From assembly GCA_025656675.1 (NCBI GenBank), contig JAHXHN010000006.1:100455-164454 (forward strand): a DNA stretch of 64,000 nt, given 5' to 3'. The position numbers and the translations under genes were made by a program. The notes below the pieces were generated by a model. It searched no databases. It was not told the origin of the DNA and worked only from the letters and a program-made list of their open reading frames with translations. Below are positions 1-8,299 of the stretch, piece after piece. Source of the DNA: Candidatus Thiodiazotropha sp. (ex Codakia rugifera). Lineage in GTDB: Bacteria; Pseudomonadota; Gammaproteobacteria; Chromatiales; Chromatiaceae. Positions within the stretch are counted from its first letter, which is position 1. Each line of letters starts with the position of its first letter.

Positions 1-213
1 GTCGAAACTCTCGGCTGGGAGGTTCTATTGAACCGCCGCGGTATGATGTGGCGCAAGCTGGATGACTCGGTAAAAACCGCGATTGACGAGGAGAGTGCCA
101 TCCAGGTGATGTTACAGACACCCTCAATCATCAAACGCCCGCTGCTTGATGATGGGAAATCACTGCATGTGGGGTTTAAAGCGGAACAATACGCTAAGTT
201 ATTCAGTTTGTAG
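1..213 (+). CDS. ArsC/Spx-family (YffB-like) reductase, C-terminal part
   Basis: The gene is cut by the left edge; frame 1 is open from base 1 to the TAG at 211-213. The visible 70 residues include a Leu-Asn-Arg-Arg-Gly ... Trp-Arg-Lys-Leu segment and a C-terminal 'IKRPLLDDG' segment, both typical of the arsenate-reductase-like YffB/Spx family (thioredoxin fold). The catalytic N-terminal Cys would lie outside the window. In many gammaproteobacteria this gene sits beside dapE; here dapL follows 66 bp downstream, so the lysine-pathway neighbourhood is kept. Substrate is unknown. Family assignment is firm, function is not. Confidence 0.8.
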   Translation, partial: VETLGWEVLLNRRGMMWRKLDDSVKTAIDEESAIQVMLQTPSIIKRPLLDDGKSLHVGFKAEQYAKLFSL

Positions 214-279
214 ACCTCCCCTCCTACTCCTGCGCAATCTCTGTATAATGGCCCGTTTTTCGGTTTCCTGAGGTGTAGC

Positions 280-1500
280 ATGATCAAAATCAATGAGAAC
301 TATAAGAAACTCCAGGCTTCCTACCTGTTCTCAGATATTGCAAAGCGGGTTACCGCCTTTCAACAGGCGAATCCGGACAAGCACATCATACGTCTGGGCA
401 TAGGTGACGTTACACGCGCCCTGCCGGATGCCTGCGTCAGGGCCTTTCATGCAGCTGTCGATGAAATGGCTAACGATGCCACCTTCCATGGTTATGGCCC
501 GGAGCAGGGATATGACTTCCTGCGTGAAGCGATCGCCAAAGGCGACTACCAGTCCCGCGGCTGTAATATCGATGCCGAAGAAGTGTTTGTCAGCGATGGC
601 GCTAAATGCGATTCGGGTAATTTTCAGGAGATATTCGCTAACGATATCACTGTCGCCATCCCCGATCCGGTCTATCCGGTATATGTGGATACCAACGTGA
701 TGGCTGGTCGTACGGGTCAAGCTGAAGATGGCCGATACAGCGGACTGACCTACCTGGATGGCAATCAAGCCAATGGCTTTATACCAGATCTTCCCAGTGA
801 ACCGGTAGACCTGATCTATCTCTGTTTTCCCAATAATCCGACCGGCGCCACTGCCACTAAGGAGCAGCTGCAACAATGGGTCGATTACGCCAGAGCCAAC
901 AAGGCTCTGATTCTGTTTGATGCCGCCTATGAGGCATTTGTGCAGGATGAAAGTCTGCCACGCTCCATCTATGAGATCGAAGGTGCTCGACAGGTAGCTG
1001 TTGAATTTCGCAGTTTTTCCAAAACCGCCGGTTTCACCGGAACCCGATGTGCCTATACCGTCGTACCCAAGGATTGCACCGCCTACACGGCCAGTGGCGA
1101 GGCTGTCTCCATACACGACCTCTGGAACCGCCGCCATACCACCAAATTCAACAGTGTCTCCTATCCGGTGCAGAAGGCCGCTGAGGCAGTCTACAGCGAG
1201 GAAGGGCGTAGTCAGGTACAGGAATTGGTCACTTACTACCTGAAAAATGCCAAATATATCCGCGAACAGATGGAAGCCCTCGGATATGACTGCATAGGCG
1301 GCGAGAACTCTCCTTACATCTGGATTGACGCCAAGGGCGACTCCTGGACTTTTTTCGACACTTTGCTTAACAATGCGGGCGTAGTCTGTACCCCTGGCGC
1401 AGGTTTCGGAAAATGTGGTGAAGGTTATATTCGTATCAGCGCATTCAACAGCTTTGAAAATGTCCAGGATGCCATGACCAGAATCAGCGGAGCTCTCTAG
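280..1500 (+). CDS. dapL: LL-diaminopimelate aminotransferase
   Basis: A 406-residue fold-type I PLP aminotransferase. It converts tetrahydrodipicolinate directly to LL-diaminopimelate in lysine and peptidoglycan synthesis, bypassing the acylated DapD/DapC/DapE route. Diagnostic DapL stretches are visible: '[13 protein letters not shown]' near residue 37, '[12 protein letters not shown]', '[14 protein letters not shown]', and the PLP-lysine segment '[14 protein letters not shown]'. Length matches the family (about 410). ATG start; an upstream 'gaggtgtagc' supplies the ribosome site. Its stop codon overlaps the GTG of lysA, so the two genes are translationally coupled. Confidence 0.93.
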   Translation: MIKINENYKKLQASYLFSDIAKRVTAFQQANPDKHIIRLGIGDVTRALPDACVRAFHAAVDEMANDATFHGYGPEQGYDFLREAIAKGDYQSRGCNIDAEEVFVSDGAKCDSGNFQEIFANDITVAIPDPVYPVYVDTNVMAGRTGQAEDGRYSGLTYLDGNQANGFIPDLPSEPVDLIYLCFPNNPTGATATKEQLQQWVDYARANKALILFDAAYEAFVQDESLPRSIYEIEGARQVAVEFRSFSKTAGFTGTRCAYTVVPKDCTAYTASGEAVSIHDLWNRRHTTKFNSVSYPVQKAAEAVYSEEGRSQVQELVTYYLKNAKYIREQMEALGYDCIGGENSPYIWIDAKGDSWTFFDTLLNNAGVVCTPGAGFGKCGEGYIRISAFNSFENVQDAMTRISGAL

Positions 1501-2762
1501 TGCCCGTATCAAAAGACTTTTCTGATCGTCTCTCTCACTCACTTGAGAGCATTGTCGAGCACTATGGCACCCCTTTTCATCTGTATGACGAAAAGGGTAT
1601 CCGTGAAACGGGTGAAGCACTCATTCAGGCATTTGCAGGCGTCGATCAGTTTCGCGAATATTTTGCCGTCAAAGCCCTGCCCAACCCTGCGATCATGAAG
1701 ATTATGCAGCGTCTGGGATTTGGCTTTGATTGCAGCTCAATTGCTGAGCTGGTATTGAGTCGGAAGATAGGCGCAAGTGGTGAGCACATCATGTTTACCT
1801 CCAACAACACCAGTGCTGCAGAGTTTGCCATCGCTGAAGCTGATGGCGGTTGCGTACTCAACCTTGACGACATTTCCCTGGTCGACAAGGTACCACATAT
1901 GCCTGAACTGATTTGTTTTCGCTACAACCCGGGAGAACGGCGTACCGGTAACAGCATTATCGGCAACCCGGTTGAATCAAAATATGGGGTTGCTCACGAT
2001 CAACTGATCGATGCCTACAGAAAAGCCAAGCAGCGGGGTGCCAAACGATTCGGGCTTCACACCATGCTTGCCTCCAATGAGCTCAATCATGCCTATATGG
2101 TTGAAACGGCCCGTATGCTGCTGGATCGAGTCACATGGCTCTCCACAGAACTCGATATTCAATTCGAGTTCATCAACATCGGTGGAGGTCTTGGTATACC
2201 TTATCGTCCCCAGGAAAAACCTCTTGACATAGTCAGTATGGGACGCGAGATCAGCGAACTGTTCAGGGTTTTCAAAGCCCATCATAATTATGCCCCGAAG
2301 CTCATTCTGGAAAGTGGACGTTACATCTCCGGTCCTCATGGAGTGTTGGTCACCCGCGCAATCAACCGTAAGGAAATCTATCGTACCTACGTGGGCGTAG
2401 ACTCCTGCATGTCATCATTAATGAGACCAGGCATGTATGACGCGTATCACCACATAACAGTACTGGGTAAGGAAGGGGAACAGGAGACGGTTGATGTGGT
2501 CGGTTCACTCTGTGAAAACAATGACAAGTTTGCCGTACAGCGCCCGCTACCTGCCATAGAGGATGGCGATATCCTCTGTATTCACGATACGGGCGCCCAT
2601 GGTCATGCCATGGGATTCAACTATAATGGTAAGCCCAGACCTAAAGAGTTGTTATTGCGTGAAGACGGGCGCGTTGAACTGATTCGTCGTGAAGAGAACC
2701 TGAATGATCTGTTTGCCACACTGGAGTTCGAACCTGATCATTTTACTAACCCAACACCTTAA
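1500..2762 (+). CDS. lysA: diaminopimelate decarboxylase
   Basis: A 420-residue fold-type III PLP decarboxylase for the last lysine step (meso-diaminopimelate to lysine plus CO2). The N-terminal 'YFAVKALPNP' holds the PLP lysine; 'INIGGGLGIPY' is the glycine-rich phosphate loop; 'ESGRYI' and 'GSLCENNDKF' carry substrate and active-site residues; 'NYNGKPRPKELLL' is the family C-terminal signature. It starts at a GTG that uses the last G of the dapL TAG, so the pair forms a two-gene lysine operon. The variant is divergent from E. coli LysA, so related carboxynorspermidine decarboxylase-type activity is a less likely alternative given the dapL partner. Confidence 0.9.
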   Translation: MPVSKDFSDRLSHSLESIVEHYGTPFHLYDEKGIRETGEALIQAFAGVDQFREYFAVKALPNPAIMKIMQRLGFGFDCSSIAELVLSRKIGASGEHIMFTSNNTSAAEFAIAEADGGCVLNLDDISLVDKVPHMPELICFRYNPGERRTGNSIIGNPVESKYGVAHDQLIDAYRKAKQRGAKRFGLHTMLASNELNHAYMVETARMLLDRVTWLSTELDIQFEFINIGGGLGIPYRPQEKPLDIVSMGREISELFRVFKAHHNYAPKLILESGRYISGPHGVLVTRAINRKEIYRTYVGVDSCMSSLMRPGMYDAYHHITVLGKEGEQETVDVVGSLCENNDKFAVQRPLPAIEDGDILCIHDTGAHGHAMGFNYNGKPRPKELLLREDGRVELIRREENLNDLFATLEFEPDHFTNPTP

Positions 2763-2914
2763 ATACAGAGGTTACTGGATTACGGTACTCGTCTACTACT
2801 GCCCTGAACAAACATCTTACTGTGGGTCGGAGCCACACCCTACATCTCGAAATAGACCGTAGGTGGGTATGTCCTGTATAGCACAACAAGTCATTCCATC
2901 AGTCTATAGGATTC
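2763..2914. other. intergenic stretch with degenerate inverted repeat
   Basis: This stretch lies between lysA and the MITE-like element. 'ccacaccctac' near 2831 and 'gtaggtgggt' near 2870 form a poor inverted repeat reminiscent of common gammaproteobacterial intergenic repeats. No gene or convincing terminator is seen here. Together with 2915-3207 it makes a 445-base gene-free gap. Confidence 0.4.
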
Positions 2915-3081
2915 GTCCGTAAATGTACGCAAATAGGGATAGGGATTTCCTCTGGTGTGTCTTTTTTGACTGGAGAGAACTTAAACCAGGGTTGTTTAAG
3001 ATGTCTCTTATTGTCAGCATGACACAGGACTTGAACGCCATAAATTTCAGGTCGTTGAAATATTTGCGATGATTTGCGGAC
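2915..3081 (-). mobile_element. MITE-like interspersed repeat, copy A
   Basis: A 167-bp non-coding element that matches 28481-28651 along its whole length in opposite orientation. Its ends are about 20-bp terminal inverted repeats: 'gtccgtaaatgtacgcaaat' at 2915-2934, and the complement of 'atttgcgatgatttgcggac' at 3062-3081 (16 of 20 positions agree). The shared inner core includes the complement of 'gaggaaatccctatccct', 'cttaaacaacc' and 'aagtcctgtgtcat'. No transposase is present, and no clear target-site duplication is visible. A short ORF across it is a by-product. Confidence 0.7.
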
Positions 3082-3207
3082 CCTCAACTGAGCTGTTGAA
3101 TAAAGCCACAGTGTGTATCCATTCTTACCCACTCGATCAGGGGTAGAGCCAAAAAATAATCATCGGCGATCCCCAGATAAAGCGTCTAATAGCAGTTGAT
3201 ATTACAG

Positions 3208-4809
3208 CTAGACATTCTCAGCCAGATCACTGGCCGTTATATATGGCCTGATAAATCGATCATCGCTGTAATCCTCTCTGAGATCGGTGAATTCATCAAC
3301 ATGCTCAAGCAATAGATCTGTCAATTGCGGATCGAAGTAAGTGCCGCGATGCTGATGGAAGTACTCAACCACTTTAGCCAGTGGCCATGCTTCCTTATAA
3401 ACCCGGCGATTGCCCAATGCATCGAAGACATCAGCAATGGCTACGATACGACCATATAAATGTATCTGGTCACCTTTCAGTCCCTGCGGATAACCACTGC
3501 CATCCCAATGTTCATGATGCTGATGAGCGATGATGGCCGCTAACTTCAGTAGAGGTAGCTTTGCTCGACTTAGCAATTGATGACCAAACTGGCAATGATC
3601 TTGTATCTGGATCCACTCTTCATTATCAAGTGGTCCGGTTTTTTCAAGAATATCAGATGATACCGCAAGTTTGCCGATGTCATGCATGGTAGCAGCCAAC
3701 TGTAATAGGTCGCTCTCCTTTTTCTCCAGACCCAGCTTATGCGCCAGTAGACCAGATATTTTACAGACACGCGCAACATGCCGACCGGTTTCTCTCGATC
3801 TGCACTCGGCAAATTCACCCAGCGTATACAGGACTTCCCGTTGTGTTAATTCAATCTCCTGATGGAGAAACAGATTACCCAATGCAATGGTGGCATTGCT
3901 GACAAATATTTCTATAAGATTCTGATCAACCTCATCCAACTTGGGCTTACATCCCTCGATATAGAGCAGACCATCGACGCCTGCAGCATTACTCAATTTT
4001 ACCAAACATGCATCCGCATAAAACACACTGCGTTTTTCAACAATCGCTTTTTTTATACGCTGGAGTACCCGGTCATCCACTACATCTTCCAGACATTCAT
4101 TGGTTAGATGCGCATACTCCCCTGTCCCTGCAATAATGCGCTGCTGCTCAATCGATTTACCCTTGTGTTCTTTTAATATTCCAAAGGCCCGACTATAAAA
4201 GCTCTCCTCCCCCAAGTTCAATAAAGCACCCAGCTGGGTTGAAACACCACTGAAAAAATCCTCCAGTGAATCGATATTATACAAAGAGCCAGATGAACGA
4301 ATGATCTTTTCCAGCCCGATTCTGTTTTTGTCGATAATGGTAAGATCTCTATAACTACGTAATGCGGATATAACAGAAGAGAATAATTTGTGAGATGTGA
4401 GATCAACCTTCTCTTTATAGTCGTTAATGTCATAGCGCAAAATGACTTCACGCTCAGGGGCATGCCCAGGTTGCCCTGTACGCAGAATGATGCGAATTAA
4501 TCGATTATCCAGAGCACTGCGAATATAATCGACCAATTCCAATCCGGCATCGTCACTCTCCATTACAACATCCAACAGTACTAATGCTGTATCCCGGTGT
4601 TGCTCTAGGTATTCTCTGGCTTCGCTTGCAGAATAAGTATGGCCAAACTTTATGCCTTTTCCTTCAAATTCCAATCCTTCCAACGCCAGCTCAGTAACAG
4701 CATGAACGTCCGACTCATCATCGACAATCAGTACTCGCCAGTACGGAAGAGCCAGCTTGGGCTCATCACGTTCTTGTACGAATTGTAGCGGCTCTGACTG
4801 ACTACTCAT
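3208..4809 (-). CDS. response regulator, receiver + DUF3369 + HD-GYP
   Basis: A 533-residue regulator. Residues 25-150 form a CheY-like receiver ('VLIVDDESD', phospho-acceptor Asp80 in 'VLLDVVMES'). Residues about 170-320 match DUF3369, a GAF-like linker found in such regulators. Residues about 330-510 form an HD-GYP domain ('MHDIGKLAV', 'HQHHEHWDGSGYPQGL', 'IVAIADVFDAL'), predicted to hydrolyse cyclic di-GMP. I chose the ATG at 4809 rather than upstream ATGs because it follows the kinase stop by 13 bp and has an 'aagagg'-type ribosome site. The signal output is probably c-di-GMP turnover, not DNA binding. Confidence 0.9.
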   Translation of the reverse strand: MSSQSEPLQFVQERDEPKLALPYWRVLIVDDESDVHAVTELALEGLEFEGKGIKFGHTYSASEAREYLEQHRDTALVLLDVVMESDDAGLELVDYIRSALDNRLIRIILRTGQPGHAPEREVILRYDINDYKEKVDLTSHKLFSSVISALRSYRDLTIIDKNRIGLEKIIRSSGSLYNIDSLEDFFSGVSTQLGALLNLGEESFYSRAFGILKEHKGKSIEQQRIIAGTGEYAHLTNECLEDVVDDRVLQRIKKAIVEKRSVFYADACLVKLSNAAGVDGLLYIEGCKPKLDEVDQNLIEIFVSNATIALGNLFLHQEIELTQREVLYTLGEFAECRSRETGRHVARVCKISGLLAHKLGLEKKESDLLQLAATMHDIGKLAVSSDILEKTGPLDNEEWIQIQDHCQFGHQLLSRAKLPLLKLAAIIAHQHHEHWDGSGYPQGLKGDQIHLYGRIVAIADVFDALGNRRVYKEAWPLAKVVEYFHQHRGTYFDPQLTDLLLEHVDEFTDLREDYSDDRFIRPYITASDLAENV

Positions 4810-4822
4810 CCTTGGCCTCTTG

Positions 4823-6775
4823 TTAAGAACACTGCATAGGAAACACGATTTTAAATCGTGTACCCTCACCCACCTTTGATTCAACCTGGATATTGCCACC
4901 GAGGTTACTGGTAATGATATTGTAGACCACGTTCAAACCCAAGCCGGTACTTCCTCCCTCTCTGTTTGAGGTAAAAAAGGGTTCAAAAATATGTGTGACA
5001 TCTGATTTTGCTATCCCTTTGCCGTTATCCGAATAGATCAGCTGGACCCGATCCTTCCCCAGTTGAACCACTTCCACCTTCATTACACCCTGACATTCAT
5101 CGCGTTCCCCGAAACCATGAATCAAGGAATTCATCACCAAGTTTGTCAAGACTTGCGACAAGGCACCGGGATAGCAATCAATCTCGAGTGGATGATCACA
5201 CTCAATCACTAACTGATGTTGCGTTCCCTTCATTCTGGGCTGCAGACTTAATCGAATCTCATGTAAATATTCACATAGATTGAAACGGCGCTTTTGCAGA
5301 CAGCTTTGATCAACTGCGACCATCTTAAAGCTTCTTACCAAATCACCTGCTCTGTTAAGGTTAGAGAGAATAATCGTACAAGCCCTATCTGCATTGTGAA
5401 AAAATCTATCAAGATCACTTCGGGTCATCTGAGTTTTGTTGAACTGCGTACGAACATCATCGATCTTATCAGCCAAATGGGAAGCTGCCGTCACACTGAT
5501 ACCTACAGGTGTATTGATTTCATGAGCAACACCTGCGACCAATCCTCCCAGTGAGGCCATTTTTTCCGATTCGATAAGTTGTGCCTGGGTCTTTTTAAGC
5601 TGCTCAATGGAGCTGGTTAATTCAGTATTCCGTTGCTCCAGCTGTTGATTGGCATGACTTAACCGTTGTGTCTGTTCCACCACCTCCTGTTCAAGACGTC
5701 TGGTCACGCGACCTATTCCGATGTAAATGATGATTTCAAGTAAAACAAACACCACCACTGCAAAGAAGATATTATTTTTAACACCTGTTCTGAATGTCTC
5801 AACATCACCGGATGCATCTCGCCATACCAGAATTTGTCCAACACTGTCCAGGTTCAACAGTTGTGTTCCCTTGTAGTCATACAATGGGAATGAAGCAATA
5901 GCGATTGGATGAGCAATATCCTCTATAAGCAGGTTGGTGCTATCGGCAATCGACTGACGAACCCGCTCAAGACCCAGTAGGGTTCTAGTCATAGCCTCAT
6001 CACTACTTGCCTCTATATAAAACCCTGAAAGAGGCGGCCGATCATCATAGAGTTGACCCAGTGACTCCGGCCATACCCGGCTTTGTAGACTTTCATGTTT
6101 TAAAAGCACAGTGAATCTTATCTGAGTATGGCGTTTGAGAAGATTGAATATCTGCGGGAATGAGGAACCCACTTCCAAAGCACCAATATGACTTCTCTGG
6201 CTTCCTATTGAAGTATCCTTTGCATAGACTGGGGTAACACCTCGGATACCGGCATAAGGCCTGCCAATTTCAAATCCTTTAGTCGGTTTTTGCAGAACAT
6301 TCGCATCTACAACAGTGTGCCGTATCTCATCCAGTCGATCTCCATATTTTTCGCGCCGGTGAACACGAAGAAAAGAGAGTGCACCGGGACCCAGATGAAA
6401 ATGCAATTGCCGCACATCATAACGTTTTGTCAACGCCTTCCAGCCCGGCCCTACCAATTCGAACAGCTGTTGACGTATACGCTCCGCTTGTTCACCTCCC
6501 GCTCCTCCTCCCTCTGCCTCCACGGCACGACTTCCTGCCTGAAACAGCTCCTGTACACGCTTGTCGCTCGCCAAATAAATGGCAATTTGTTGTAGCATCT
6601 CCATTGAACCGTCAAGTGCCAAATTAAAGGCACCGTGGGCTTCTGCCAGCTCTTCCTTGAGACCCTCCTGCATCACACTTCGAGCTGAAGTGTAGTTAAG
6701 CCAAACAAAAAAGCTGTCTGTAAGAAGAATAAACAGGGTAATAAAAAGAAACAGACGATTCGATTTAGTCAACAT
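4823..6775 (-). CDS. membrane sensor histidine kinase with double-Cache domain
   Basis: A 650-residue kinase, first gene of a two-gene operon with the HD-GYP regulator. An N-terminal membrane helix (residues 8-26) precedes a large periplasmic sensor. That sensor's 'LHFHLGPGALSFLRVHRREKYGD' region is split by family features of dCache_3-type domains. A second membrane helix lies near residues 345-365. A coiled coil follows, then the H-box 'GVAHEINTPVGI' with phosphorylatable His, then N ('NLVMNSLIHGF'), G1 ('DNGKGI'), F ('FEPFFTS') and G2 ('GSTGLGLNVV') boxes. The ligand is unknown; amines, acids or aldehydes are typical Cache ligands. Confidence 0.9.
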   Translation of the reverse strand: MLTKSNRLFLFITLFILLTDSFFVWLNYTSARSVMQEGLKEELAEAHGAFNLALDGSMEMLQQIAIYLASDKRVQELFQAGSRAVEAEGGGAGGEQAERIRQQLFELVGPGWKALTKRYDVRQLHFHLGPGALSFLRVHRREKYGDRLDEIRHTVVDANVLQKPTKGFEIGRPYAGIRGVTPVYAKDTSIGSQRSHIGALEVGSSFPQIFNLLKRHTQIRFTVLLKHESLQSRVWPESLGQLYDDRPPLSGFYIEASSDEAMTRTLLGLERVRQSIADSTNLLIEDIAHPIAIASFPLYDYKGTQLLNLDSVGQILVWRDASGDVETFRTGVKNNIFFAVVVFVLLEIIIYIGIGRVTRRLEQEVVEQTQRLSHANQQLEQRNTELTSSIEQLKKTQAQLIESEKMASLGGLVAGVAHEINTPVGISVTAASHLADKIDDVRTQFNKTQMTRSDLDRFFHNADRACTIILSNLNRAGDLVRSFKMVAVDQSCLQKRRFNLCEYLHEIRLSLQPRMKGTQHQLVIECDHPLEIDCYPGALSQVLTNLVMNSLIHGFGERDECQGVMKVEVVQLGKDRVQLIYSDNGKGIAKSDVTHIFEPFFTSNREGGSTGLGLNVVYNIITSNLGGNIQVESKVGEGTRFKIVFPMQCS

Positions 6776-7014
6776 AGGGCTAGGGCCTGTTAATACTCAT
6801 TGCTGATTTCAGCGGCTCCGCTTACCTGCTCTGATTTGACGATATAAAAAAACCCCGAGGACACCACCCCGAATACAGATAAGTAAGTCACTGAAAAATC
6901 TTTTAATTCTTTGGTTTTTTCAATACCCACAATTTGAGTAGTGGTTCTCAAACTTTTAACAAGCCTAGTACATATACTCAGGCTTCAATAACAAATAACG
7001 TCGGGAGTAAACCC

Positions 7015-7794
7015 ATGGAAATAGTGACTTTCATTTTTGCCCTTTTACTGTTTGGACTGTTTCTGATTTTCAAGAGTACAGGAATCGGTACTGCAGCGAA
7101 GTGTAAAATCAACATTGACTCATTCCAAGAACAGATAGATACCGCCCTGAATCTCCCCAGGGAATCGGATGAGGCCTGGCAAAATGAACCCGCTACAGAG
7201 ACAATGCTACATGAGCTTGGCGAAAGAGGGATCTGGTTAAACCAGCCATTGACCAAAGGTCAGGCGATGAATGTTCTGGGTCTTTTCTCCCCACCTGACG
7301 GTCGTCAAGTCGATATCCTTAAACACTTTAACATCCCCTACTCCTTCAAGATGAATCAGACCATGGCCTATTACCTGATTCGTGAGCTTTTCAATGATCC
7401 GAATAAGGTTGCAGAGTGGCAGAATCGTCCACCCACAACAACGGTTCGCCAGGGATTGCTTTTTCTGGAAGGCAGACTGATCAGTGGTATGACCCATGTT
7501 GAAGCACAGACCAGACTTGACCAGCTGTGTATGAAAAATCCTCATCGGTATCAGGAATGGAAACAGATAGACAGACTCTTCCTTGAAACCAACAATCCGG
7601 AAGTACGGGCGAAATACAAAGTCCGAAAAATTACCTGGAAACGCTTTTACGAGAGCTATGATGCTCTAAAAAGCACTGGTATCAGCCCTCGTGCAATGAG
7701 CGGTGAGCATATCATTGAGCACTCCCTGCGTCAGGATGATGCCATTGTTGCGCATGCAAAGATACGTGAGGCTATGCAACCTGCAACATCCTAA
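7015..7794 (+). CDS. unknown membrane-anchored protein
   Basis: Not recognised. The likely start is the ATG at 7015, preceded by 'gggag' seven bases upstream, giving 259 residues; a longer frame exists to 6934. Residues 4-22 form one hydrophobic segment ('IVTFIFALLLFGLFLIF'), so the protein is probably inserted with a long cytoplasmic or periplasmic C-terminal part. The rest is soluble, helix-rich and lacks Cys-pair or nucleotide motifs. It is transcribed divergently from the sensor kinase, so a shared regulatory region at 6776-7014 is possible. Confidence 0.6.
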   Translation: MEIVTFIFALLLFGLFLIFKSTGIGTAAKCKINIDSFQEQIDTALNLPRESDEAWQNEPATETMLHELGERGIWLNQPLTKGQAMNVLGLFSPPDGRQVDILKHFNIPYSFKMNQTMAYYLIRELFNDPNKVAEWQNRPPTTTVRQGLLFLEGRLISGMTHVEAQTRLDQLCMKNPHRYQEWKQIDRLFLETNNPEVRAKYKVRKITWKRFYESYDALKSTGISPRAMSGEHIIEHSLRQDDAIVAHAKIREAMQPATS

Positions 7795-7808
7795 GTGACC
7801 GACAGGTC

Positions 7809-7959
7809 CTAGTGGGCCATGCGGTAAGTGCTGTAACACTCAGCCGAACCACAAGCGCCATTGGTAAGGCATGCGAGCGCAGGACTAGCCGTTGCTAATT
7901 CAAGCGAGCATAACACCGCCTATGGCGCTTGTGGTTCGGCCCAAAGGGAGGCCCACTAG
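7809..7959. repeat. large nested inverted repeat
   Basis: An outer arm 'ctagtgggcc' (7809-7818) pairs with 'ggcccactag' (7950-7959). A perfect inner 19-bp arm 'gccgaaccacaagcgccat' (7843-7861) pairs with its complement at 7922-7940. A 60-base central region lies between the inner arms. It sits between convergent genes and its right arm reaches the stop codon of the minus-strand gene. It lacks a T-tract, so a simple intrinsic terminator is unlikely; a palindromic repeat unit or structured RNA end is plausible. Confidence 0.75.
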
Positions 7960-8267
7960 GCATAGACGTCTATGCCTAGTACCTCGCTGACATAATCACG
8001 TTCCATATCGCCCTGTATAGACTGATATGAAGATACGGCACGTTGCTTGTGTGGGTCATCGGCTATCTGGGTGAGGGCGTGTTTTGATTTCTGGTGTTTC
8101 ATTACCTGTTCTGCCTGCTTGATATCTTCCACACTACGCAATACTTGCTTGCCCTTCCCTACCTGAGAAGCGAGAGGCACAGTCTGAATCACACGCAAGG
8201 CGCTTTCTCGCTGTTGCTCCAGCGATGCGGTTAATGAAGGCAGTGTCAGTGAATTGGAAATCCGCAT
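7956..8267 (-). CDS. small conserved hypothetical protein
   Basis: A 103-residue soluble protein with no signal peptide. The C-terminus has a 'SYQSIQGDMERDYVSEVLG' stretch ending in 'GIDVYA'; I recall similar C-termini in uncharacterised gammaproteobacterial proteins but no function. It is strongly polar and helix-forming in the middle. Its stop codon lies in the right arm of the large inverted repeat. It lies 32 bp downstream of the copA stop on the same strand and could be co-transcribed. No strong ribosome site is visible. Confidence 0.55.
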   Translation of the reverse strand: MRISNSLTLPSLTASLEQQRESALRVIQTVPLASQVGKGKQVLRSVEDIKQAEQVMKHQKSKHALTQIADDPHKQRAVSSYQSIQGDMERDYVSEVLGIDVYA

Positions 8268-8299
8268 TGTTTATTCAATTTAAAGAACAAGATCGTTGA

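Noticed and set aside
331-1620. 429-codon open frame on the minus strand antisense to dapL
   Set aside because: It lies wholly opposite dapL and lysA, which have clear family motifs; the antisense frame is a by-product of codon usage and matches nothing.
2899-3132. 77-codon minus-strand frame
   Set aside because: It covers the MITE-like repeat. The 'EEIPIPICVHLRT' peptide it shares with a frame at 28530-28910 comes from the repeat DNA, not from a gene family.
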